Both the position numbers and the translations under genes were made by a program. Shown here piece by piece: positions 54,721-61,543 of a DNA stretch of 64,000 nucleotides (position 1 is the stretch's first letter; the number at the start of each line of letters is the position of its first letter). The DNA comes from Kitasatospora fiedleri. GTDB taxonomy: Bacteria > Actinomycetota > Actinomycetes > Streptomycetales > Streptomycetaceae. Where the stretch lies: contig NZ_OX419519.1 of the NCBI RefSeq assembly GCF_948472415.1, positions 1,798,001-1,862,000 of the forward strand, in the 5' to 3' direction. The notes below the pieces were generated by a model. That model saw only the letters and a list, made by a program, of their open reading frames with translations, ran no database searches and was not told the DNA's origin.

Positions 54721-55589
54721 CCGGCAAGCCCCTCTCGATCGGGCGCCGCGACAACCGGGTGCTGCGGCAGGGCGCCAACACGGCCGCCGTGGTGCTCGCC
54801 CTGCTGACGGTCTTCCCGCTGTACTGGATGGTGCTGTCGGCGTTGAAGCCGAAGGGCGAGATCACCTCGGCGCACCCGCGGCCGTGGACGTTCGCGCCGA
54901 CGCTGGAGAACTTCCGCAACGCGCTGGGGGTGTCCGGGTTCGGGCGGTACTTCGCGAACAGCATGCTGGTGGCGGTGGTCGTGGTGGTGGTGTCCGCCGC
55001 GGTCGCCTTCCTGGCGGCGGTGGCGCTGTCCCGGTTCAGGTTCCGGTTCCGGACCACGATCCTGATCATGTTCCTGGTGGCGCAGATGGTGCCGGTGGAG
55101 GCGCTGACCATCCCGCTGTTCTTCCTGGTGCGCGACATCGGCTCGGTCGCGCCGGGCTTCGGCCTCTCCTCGCTGGGCTCGCTGATGCTGGTGAACCTGG
55201 CGTTCTCGCTGCCGTTCGCGGTGTGGATGCTGCGCGGTTTCGTCGCCGCGGTGCCCGAGTCGCTGGAGGAGGCGGCCCGGATCGACGGTGCGAGCCGGTT
55301 CACCATCCTGTGGCGAATCCTGTTCCCGCTGGTCGCCCCCGGGCTGGCGGCGACCAGCGTGTTCTCCTTCATCACCGCCTGGAACGACTTCGTGTTCGCC
55401 AAGACACTGATCCTGGACACCGACCACCAGACGCTGCCGGCCGCGCTGATGGTGTTCTTCAAGCCGGACGAGAACGACTGGGGCGGCATCATGGCCGCCT
55501 CGACCCTGATGACCGTCCCGGTGCTGGTCTTCTTCGTGCTGGTCCAGCGGCACATGGTGTCCGGGCTGGGCGGCGCGGTGAAGGACTGA
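54717..55589 (+). CDS. Sugar ABC transporter permease (CUT1 MalG-like)
   Basis: This 290-residue permease has GTG 54717 overlapping the upstream stop (GTGA) with GGGGAGGA before it. Six membrane helices and the EAA motif EEAARIDGASRFTILWRILFPLVAP near residues 184-208 are present, with the conserved WNDFVFAKTLI segment. It completes the importer. The transcript ends at a hairpin shared with the convergent EPSP synthase gene. Confidence 0.94.
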   Translation: MTGKPLSIGRRDNRVLRQGANTAAVVLALLTVFPLYWMVLSALKPKGEITSAHPRPWTFAPTLENFRNALGVSGFGRYFANSMLVAVVVVVVSAAVAFLAAVALSRFRFRFRTTILIMFLVAQMVPVEALTIPLFFLVRDIGSVAPGFGLSSLGSLMLVNLAFSLPFAVWMLRGFVAAVPESLEEAARIDGASRFTILWRILFPLVAPGLAATSVFSFITAWNDFVFAKTLILDTDHQTLPAALMVFFKPDENDWGGIMAASTLMTVPVLVFFVLVQRHMVSGLGGAVKD

Positions 55590-55605
55590 TCCGCTCCGAC
55601 CGGTC

Positions 55606-55642
55606 GGCGGCCCGGGCGGCTCAGTCCGCCGCCCGGGCCGCC
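55606..55642. terminator. Bidirectional terminator
   Basis: GGCGGCCCGGGCGG (55606-55619) pairs with CCGCCCGGGCCGCC (55629-55642) in a perfect 14-bp stem between the convergent permease and aroA genes; the right arm lies in the last aroA codons. Confidence 0.65.
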
Positions 55643-56853
55643 CAGGCGGCGAACGCCTCGTGGAAGCCGGGGAAGGTCTTGCGCACGCACCCCGGGTCGT
55701 CGAAGGTCGTGCCCGGGGTGCGCAGCCCGGCGACGGCGAAGGACATCACGATCCGGTGGTCGCCGCGGGTGGCGATCTCGACCGGCTTCGGGGTGCCGGG
55801 GCGGATCTCGATCCAGTCCCGGCCGGTGGCGACCTCGACGCCCTGGCGGCGCAGGTTCTCCGCGCAGGCGTCGAGGCGGTCGCACTCCTTGATCCGGGTG
55901 TTGTAGACGTCCTCGATCCGGATCGGGCCGGAGGCGAACGGGGCGATGGCGGCCAGCGTCGGCATGGTGTCGGAGATGTCCCGCATGTGGACGGTGCCGC
56001 CGGTGAGGGTCCCGCCGGTGACGGTGGTGGCGTCCGCCCCGATCTCGACCTTCGCGCCGAGCCGTTCCAGCACCTCGACGAAGCGCAGGTCGCCCTGGAG
56101 CGCGTCGCGGCCCAGGCCGGGGACGGTCACCTCGCGGCCGGTCAGCGCGGCGGCGGCGAAGAAGTACGAGGCGGTGGAGGCGTCCGGCTCGACCGGGTAC
56201 CGGGCGGCGGTGTAGCCGCCCGGCGGCACCTCGAACACGTTCCCCGCGCGGGCCACCTCGACGCCGAAGCCGCGCATCATCGCCAGGGTGATCTCGACGT
56301 ACGGCGCGGAGACCAGGTCGGTGACCCGGATGCGCAGGCCGGTGCGGGTGAGCGGGCCGAGCAGCAGCAGGGCCGTCAGGTACTGCGAGGACAGCCCGGC
56401 GTCGAGCACCACCTCGCCGCCCTCGACGCCCGCCGCCCGGACGCTCAGCGGGTGGTGGCCCTCGGCGCCGTGGTGCTCCAGGTCGACGCCGAGGTCGCGC
56501 AGCGCGGTGGTGAGCGGGCCGAGCGGGCGGCGGCGCATCTGCTCGGACGCGTCGAAGTGGAAGGTGCCGTGCCCGGCGGCGGCCAGCGTCGGCAGGAAGC
56601 GCGCGGTGGTCGCGCCGTCCCGGCAGAACACCGTCGCCCCGTCGGCCGCCGGCCCCTGCGGGCACCCGGTGATCCGCCACTCCCGCTCGTCGCGCTCCAC
56701 CCGGTACCCGAGCGCGCGGAGCCCCTCGGCGAACCCCTCGGTGTCGTCGGACACCAGCGGCCGCACCAGGGTGGTCACCCCGTCCGCCGCCGCGGCCAGG
56801 AACAGCGCACGCGCCGTGACCGACTTCGAACCGGGGATCTCGACCAGCGCCAC
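55621..56853 (-). CDS. aroA: 3-phosphoshikimate 1-carboxyvinyltransferase (EPSP synthase), divergent form
   Basis: This 410-residue enolpyruvyl transferase has the N-terminal EIPGSKSVTARAL (Lys, Ser and Arg of the shikimate-3-phosphate site), DAGLSSQYLTALLLL, TRIKECDRLDACAENLRRQGVEV, and GDHRIVMSFAVAGL, matching EPSPS throughout. The PEP loop, normally LGNAGTAMR, reads CRDGATTAR, so Ala falls at the position of the glyphosate-contacting Gly96. It transfers enolpyruvate to shikimate 3-phosphate in aromatic amino-acid synthesis. GTG 56853 has GGAG 8 nt upstream. No other aro genes are near, so this may be a second, specialised copy. Confidence 0.9.
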   Translation of the reverse strand: MALVEIPGSKSVTARALFLAAAADGVTTLVRPLVSDDTEGFAEGLRALGYRVERDEREWRITGCPQGPAADGATVFCRDGATTARFLPTLAAAGHGTFHFDASEQMRRRPLGPLTTALRDLGVDLEHHGAEGHHPLSVRAAGVEGGEVVLDAGLSSQYLTALLLLGPLTRTGLRIRVTDLVSAPYVEITLAMMRGFGVEVARAGNVFEVPPGGYTAARYPVEPDASTASYFFAAAALTGREVTVPGLGRDALQGDLRFVEVLERLGAKVEIGADATTVTGGTLTGGTVHMRDISDTMPTLAAIAPFASGPIRIEDVYNTRIKECDRLDACAENLRRQGVEVATGRDWIEIRPGTPKPVEIATRGDHRIVMSFAVAGLRTPGTTFDDPGCVRKTFPGFHEAFAAWAARAAD

Positions 56854-57052
56854 GGCGCACACTCCAGCGGGGCAACGACAACAGGACCGCCCCCGATCCT
56901 GCCCTCCCGTCCACCGACCGGGCCGACTCGTCCCACGGTGCGGACACCCCCGGCCGGTCAGCAGACGGCGGACGGCGGACGGGACGGCGACGGTGGGCGG
57001 ACCGGGGCGGCGGGCGGGACGGGAGGGCGACGGCGGACGGGACGGCGGCGGG
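56854..57052. other. Intergenic region with short direct repeats
   Basis: Between aroA and the ABC-F gene, 56961-57050 is filled with variants of GGCGGACGGGACGGCGAC and GGACGGGACGGCGGC. No gene is seen. Confidence 0.5.
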
Positions 57053-58669
57053 TCAGCGCGGGTCGGTCGGGCGCAGCTCACCCCCGTCCCACTCCAGCCA
57101 GCGGGTGATGCCGATCTCCCGGAGGAAGGGGTGGTCGTGGCTGGCGACGAGCAGGGCGCCGCGGTAGCCGGACAGGGCCTGGGTGAGCTGGCGGACGCTG
57201 GCCAGGTCGAGGTTGTTGGTGGGCTCGTCGAGCAGCAGGAGCTGCGGGGGCGGGTCGGCGAGCAGCAGGGCGGCGAGGGTGGCGCGGAAGCGCTCGCCGC
57301 CGGAGAGGGTGCCGGCCGGCTGGTCGGCGCGGGCGCCGCGGAACAGGAAGCGGGCCAGCCGGGCCCGGACCTCGTTGTCGGTGGCGGCGGGGGCGTGCGC
57401 CCTGACGTTCCGGAAGACGGTCTCCCGGTCGTCCAGCACGTCCAACCGCTGCGGGAGGTGGCGCAGTTGGACCGGGGTGGTGACCATACCCTCGGCGGGG
57501 GCGAGTTCACCGGCGACGGTGCGCAGCAGCGTGCTCTTGCCGGAGCCGTTGTGGCCGATCAGGGCGATCCGCTCGGGGCCGCGCAGCTCCAGGTCGATCC
57601 GGCCGCGGCCGCCGTGGGCCAGCCGGACGCCCTCCAGGGTGAGGACGGTGCGCCCGGCCGGGACGGCGGTGCGGGGCAGGTCGATCCGGATCTCGGCGTC
57701 GTCCCGGACCGCCTCCTCGGCGGTGGCCAGCCGCTCCTTGGCCTCGTTGAGCCGCTCGGTGTGCATGCCGCGCAGGCGGCCGGCGGTCTCCTCGCCCTTG
57801 CCCTGGAGCTTGTCGGCCAGCGCCTTGGGGTCGTTGCGCCGCACCGAGCGCTGCTTGCCGTAGGCGGCGGACTTGGCGAGCCGCTGGGTGGCCTCGACCA
57901 GATCCCGCCGCTGCCGCTTGACGTCGGCCTCGGCGTTGCGGACCAGGCGCTCGGCGGCCTCCTGCTCGGTCTCCAGCGCCTCCTGGTAGGCGCTGAAGTT
58001 GCCCCCGTACCAGGTGACTTCGCCGTCCCGCAGGTCGGCGATCTGGTCGACCCGCTCCAGCAGCTCGCGGTCGTGGCTGACCAGCAGCAGCACGCCGGGG
58101 AAGGCGGCCACCGCGTCGTACAGCCGGGCCCGGGCCCGGGCGTCCAGGTTGTTGGTGGGCTCGTCGAGCAGCAGGACGTCGGGGCGGCGCAGCAGCAGGG
58201 CGGCGAGGTGCAGCAGGACGGCCTGGCCGCCGGAGAGCTCGCCGCTGGTGCGGTCGAGGTCGAGCCCGGCGAGGCCGAGGCGGTCGAGGGTGGCGCGGGC
58301 GCGCTCCTCGACGTCCCAGTCGTCGCCGATGGCGGTGAAGTGGCGCTCGGCCACGTCTCCGGACTCGATGGCGTGCAGGGCCTCGCGCTTGGCCCGGATG
58401 CCGAGCGTCTCGTCGACCCGCTGCCCGGCGACGACCGTCAGGTCCTGCGGCAGGTAGGCGAGTTCGCCCGCGACCCGGACGGTGCCGGCGGCGGGGGCGA
58501 GCTCCCCGGCGATCAGCCGCAGCAGCGTGGACTTGCCGGCCCCGTTGAGGCCGACCAGCCCGGTGCGGCCGGGGCCGACGGCGAGGTGGAAACCGCTCAG
58601 CACCGGGCGGCCGTCGGGCCACTCGAAGCCGAGGTCGGTGCAGAGGATCGAGGTGGTGGGTTGCGCCAT
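57053..58669 (-). CDS. ABC-F family ATPase (antibiotic-resistance-type)
   Basis: This 538-residue protein has two ABC domains and no membrane segment: Walker A GLNGAGKST near residue 39 and GHNGSGKST near 364, signatures ELSGGQA and LSGGERF, Walker B LLLDEPTNNLD twice. The linker between them (YQEALETEQEAAERLVRNAEADVKRQRRDLVEATQRLAKSAAYGK) is a charged coiled coil, the part that enters the ribosome E site. ABC-F proteins protect ribosomes from antibiotics or relieve stalling. The C-terminal arm and linker length match actinobacterial resistance-type members. ATG 58669 follows AGGAGG. A leader of at least 200 nt precedes it. Confidence 0.92.
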   Translation of the reverse strand: MAQPTTSILCTDLGFEWPDGRPVLSGFHLAVGPGRTGLVGLNGAGKSTLLRLIAGELAPAAGTVRVAGELAYLPQDLTVVAGQRVDETLGIRAKREALHAIESGDVAERHFTAIGDDWDVEERARATLDRLGLAGLDLDRTSGELSGGQAVLLHLAALLLRRPDVLLLDEPTNNLDARARARLYDAVAAFPGVLLLVSHDRELLERVDQIADLRDGEVTWYGGNFSAYQEALETEQEAAERLVRNAEADVKRQRRDLVEATQRLAKSAAYGKQRSVRRNDPKALADKLQGKGEETAGRLRGMHTERLNEAKERLATAEEAVRDDAEIRIDLPRTAVPAGRTVLTLEGVRLAHGGRGRIDLELRGPERIALIGHNGSGKSTLLRTVAGELAPAEGMVTTPVQLRHLPQRLDVLDDRETVFRNVRAHAPAATDNEVRARLARFLFRGARADQPAGTLSGGERFRATLAALLLADPPPQLLLLDEPTNNLDLASVRQLTQALSGYRGALLVASHDHPFLREIGITRWLEWDGGELRPTDPR

Positions 58670-59038
58670 GAGGGCCTCCTGGAGGTTGCCGTGGGAAGGG
58701 GAGCAACACGGGAGACACCGGGGACGCGGGTGCGAGGAGGTCCGGCGCGGGGAAACGGCCGGCCGTCACGGGAAACGGGGAACCCGCACGGGAGCAGTGG
58801 ATCGCCGCCCTGCCGAGGTCGCACGCGCGCCCGCACGCCGATCGACCCGGGAAGGACACGGGTGTGGCGTGGCGCGGTGTCTCATGACCTCAGACGAGCA
58901 ACGGCCTTCTCCAGACGTGCGGGAATGTGACGCCTCCGAGGGTACGGACCCCCGCGCACCCGCCGCAACGGAATTAAGTCCCGGGCCCCGGGTCCCCGCC
59001 TCCCCCGGGTGTCGGTGGCGGCTGCCAGGATGGGCGCC
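58670..59038 (-). promoter_or_regulatory. Long leader of the ABC-F gene
   Basis: About 370 nt separate the ABC-F gene from the divergent VOC gene. On the minus strand it contains an open uORF (58766-58885), then the palindrome ACGGCCGGCCGT (58755-58766 on plus), flanked by GTTTCCC repeats, before the AGGAGG site. This resembles attenuator leaders of ABC-F resistance genes. Confidence 0.5.
58766..58885 (-). CDS. Candidate regulatory uORF upstream of the ABC-F gene (39 aa)
   Basis: ATG 58885 opens a 39-codon frame rich in Arg (starts MRHRATPHPCPSRVDRR and ends with STAPVRVPRFP). GAGG precedes it closely. It ends at the palindrome ACGGCCGGCCGT. If translated, ribosome stalling on it could alter folding of the leader and switch on the ABC-F gene, as known for several such genes. 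Function and even translation are unproven. Confidence 0.35.
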   Translation of the reverse strand: MRHRATPHPCPSRVDRRAGARATSAGRRSTAPVRVPRFP

Positions 59039-59392
59039 ATGGAACGAGTCCTCGGCATCGGCGGGTACTTCCTGCGCGCCACCGACCCGGCGGCGCTGAC
59101 CGCCTGGTACCGCGACGTCCTGGGCCTGCCCGCCGACGGGCACGGCCGGTGGGAGCAGGCCCCGGGCCCGACGGTGTTCGCCGCCTTCGAGTCCGGCACC
59201 GACTACTTCGGCTCCCCCGCGCAGCAGGTGATGCTGAACGTCCGGGTCCGCGACCTGGACGCGATGCTGGCCCAACTGCGCGCCGCGGGCGCGGCGGTGG
59301 CCGGGGAGGTGCAGGAGATGCCGGGCGTCGGCCGGTTCGGCTGGGTGACCGACCCGGAGGGCAACCGGATCGAGCTCTGGCAGCCCGCCTGA
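59039..59392 (+). CDS. VOC-family protein (glyoxalase/bleomycin-resistance-like)
   Basis: This 117-residue single-domain VOC protein reads ERVLGIGGYFLRATDPAALTAWYRDVLGLPADGHGRWEQ then VMLNVRVRDLDAMLAQLRAAGAAVAGEVQEMPGVGRFGWVTDPEGNRIELWQP. The closing DPEGNRIELWQP contains the metal-ligand Glu. ATG 59039 starts the family-like N-terminus; an upstream GTG at 59009 is less likely. It is divergent from the ABC-F gene and may be linked with resistance, but similar proteins have many functions. Confidence 0.85.
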   Translation: MERVLGIGGYFLRATDPAALTAWYRDVLGLPADGHGRWEQAPGPTVFAAFESGTDYFGSPAQQVMLNVRVRDLDAMLAQLRAAGAAVAGEVQEMPGVGRFGWVTDPEGNRIELWQPA

Positions 59393-59962
59393 GCCGGGGC
59401 GGGCCGGCCGGTGCGTCGGGCCCCGCCGGGCCGCCGGGGTCGGTGGGTGCGGCCGTGCCGGCCGGCGGCCCGGCGGCGGCGGAAGAGCACCAGGAGGGCG
59501 GTGCCTCCCGCGAGGGCGGCCGCCCGCCACCGCGCTGCGGGAGCTCGCCGAGGAGGCCCGGCTCCGGCCCGCCGAGGCACTGCGGCCGCTGACGGCGGGC
59601 CACCGGTCGGCGGCCGGCGGGTGACCGCCGGTCATCGGCTTCGCCTTCGCGGCCGAACCGGTCCCGGCCGGAGCGCCGGTGCGACCGAGTGCCGAGCACG
59701 ACACGTTCGCGTGGCGGGCCCGGAAGCAGTGGCTGTCGTTCCTTCAGGTCGAGCAGCGGACGTGGTTCGCCTCGCTCCGCACCGCTCACCGGAAGGAACG
59801 CACGGTCATGCCGGTCGACGGCCGGGACGCCGCAGGTGCCGCAGGTGCCGCCGCCCGTGAGGCCGGAGAGCTGACGCACCGTCCGGAACGGGCCGTGCGG
59901 TACGGCACCGCACCGGGCCTCCGGCGGAGGAGGGCCGGGTGCGGCACCGTGTCGGGTGGTGG
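59393..59962. other. Intergenic region without a recognised gene
   Basis: Near 59510-59624 an alanine/leucine-rich frame (ATALRELAEEARLRPAEALRPLTAGHRSAAGG) ends in TGA at 59622 but lacks a start, and at 59679-59880 a less GC-rich stretch reads HDTFAWRARKQWLSFLQVEQRTWFASLRTAHRKERTVMP on the plus strand. Neither matches a family I know. This may be a decayed gene or the end of an unrecognised element. Confidence 0.4.
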
Positions 59963-61045
59963 TCAGCCGGTGACGGCGACGGGGGCGTCCCGGGCGTTGC
60001 GGTCGACGGTCAGGGTGACGCCGCCGTAGGTCTCCTTCTGGTTGACCTGGTACTGGTGGGCGCGGCGGTGTCCGCCGAACAGGCCGCCGCTGTAGGGGAA
60101 GCTGCCGGTGGTGTCGGCGGCGCCGTCGTACTTGGCGTACCACAGGGCTTCGGGCAGGTCGGCGGCGCCGGCCTCGGCGGCCCTGGCGATGCCGGCGGCG
60201 CTGGAGGAGGCGAAGCCGTAGAAACCGGGCCGGTAGGAGCGCGCCTTGACCGCCCGGTCGAAGGACTGGGTGTAGGCGAGGACCGCGTCCGCGCAGGCCG
60301 TGTCGGCGGTGTTGTAGGCCTCCACGTCCAGGTAGAGCGTGCTGCCGGCGCGCATGCCCAGCGCCGACGCCTTGGCCACCGCGTCCGCGCCGTCCGCCGC
60401 GCCGAGCGAGACGGCCGTGTCGGCGGTGATCTTCTCGGGGCTGGAGCCGGTCTGGCACGGCGGCTGCGCGCCGACGTACAGCGGCACCAGCTTCCAGCCC
60501 GAGCCGGCCACCGCGCCCACCCAGGACGCGGTCAGCTGCGGCTGCGCGCAGCCGCGGTTCTTGCCGCCGACGTAGACGGCGATCGCCCCGTAGGGAGAGG
60601 TGCCGCGCCAGGCGTTCATGGTGGCCAGCGGCGGGGCGGTGCAGGTGTCGAAGGCCAGGCCGGTGAACACGCTCCCGCTGGACGTCCCGGCCGGTGCGCC
60701 GCCCGCCGCGGCGGCGGGCTTGGAGGCGCCGGGCGCCGAGGCCGAGGCGGCGGCCGAACCGGACGGTGTCGCGGACCCGGACGCCGAAACCAAGGGCGAG
60801 GCCGAGGCAGACACGGAGCCGGAGGCGGACGCCGAAGCCGAGGCCGAGGGCGAGGCGGAGGCGGAGAGGCTGTCGGTCGCCGACGGCGAGGCCGCCTGCA
60901 CTGCGCCGACCGCCTCGCCGGCCACCGCGCCGTGCGGACCGTCGGCTGGCTTCGCGCACGCACTGAGTGCCAGGGCGGCAGCGGCGGTCAGGCAGGCGGC
61001 GGACAGCACGGTGCTGCGCCCCTTGTTGAAGGGGGTGTTCGGCAC
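59963..61045 (-). CDS. DUF1906 (Rv2525c-like) lipoprotein
   Basis: This 360-residue predicted lipoprotein has lipobox LSAC at residue 30 after the hydrophobic segment VLSAACLTAAAALA. A long low-complexity Ser/Ala spacer (residues about 50-115) leads to the DUF1906 glycoside-hydrolase-like domain: GLAFDTCTAPPLATMNAWRGTSPYGAIAVYVGG, WKLVPLYVGAQPPCQ, STLYLDVEAY, RPGFYGFASSS and HQYQVNQKETYGGVTLTVDRN, the final strand of the TIM barrel. DUF1906 proteins resemble peptidoglycan-active GH25-like enzymes and may act on the cell wall. GTG 61045 has AGGA 8 nt upstream. Alone in its transcript. Confidence 0.88.
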   Translation of the reverse strand: MPNTPFNKGRSTVLSAACLTAAAALALSACAKPADGPHGAVAGEAVGAVQAASPSATDSLSASASPSASASASASGSVSASASPLVSASGSATPSGSAAASASAPGASKPAAAAGGAPAGTSSGSVFTGLAFDTCTAPPLATMNAWRGTSPYGAIAVYVGGKNRGCAQPQLTASWVGAVAGSGWKLVPLYVGAQPPCQTGSSPEKITADTAVSLGAADGADAVAKASALGMRAGSTLYLDVEAYNTADTACADAVLAYTQSFDRAVKARSYRPGFYGFASSSAAGIARAAEAGAADLPEALWYAKYDGAADTTGSFPYSGGLFGGHRRAHQYQVNQKETYGGVTLTVDRNARDAPVAVTG

Positions 61046-61543
61046 GGGAATTCCTCATGGGCGGAGTGTCCGCGGGGGCGCGGAGAGCGACTGCCGGTAT
61101 GCATATCACCCCGGGAGGGGTTCGTTCCAGCCGGCTTGAGGCGAAGCGGTGACCTTTGTCCGGGTATATCCGTTCTTTGGGTCGCCCTTTACCTGACCGG
61201 CAGTCAGGCACGCCCGCTCCGGCCGCGGAGGATTCACAACTGGCACACACCTCGGGGTCCGGACCTACGGAGCCCGTCACGGCGGGCCCGGCGGAGCCGA
61301 TCAAGAGCCAAGGGGCCTCGGTCGAGAAGGCCGGCATCCAGCATTCCGACCCAATCCCGCGTCTTCACTTTTCTCGCACACCCCCTCGCCGGACCATCCA
61401 CGTTTCGGTTTCATAAATCCTTCGAACCCGCCACAAGCCGCTTGCGGGATATTGATATGACTGTTCGTCAATATCCGATTTATTCCCTGCATACGATCCG
61501 TGAGCCTCCGTCAGAGCGGCGGGGTCATGTGCAGGGAGTGGAT
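61046..61543. promoter_or_regulatory. AT-rich divergent control region with dyads
   Basis: The 498-nt gap holds no gene I can support. CCTGAC-CGGCA-GTCAGG (61192-61208) and GGATATTGA ... TCAATATCC (61447-61455 and 61468-61476, perfect 9-bp arms) are dyads. The stretch 61395-61500 is the most AT-rich in the window and probably contains the promoter for the large secreted protein that follows. Confidence 0.55.
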
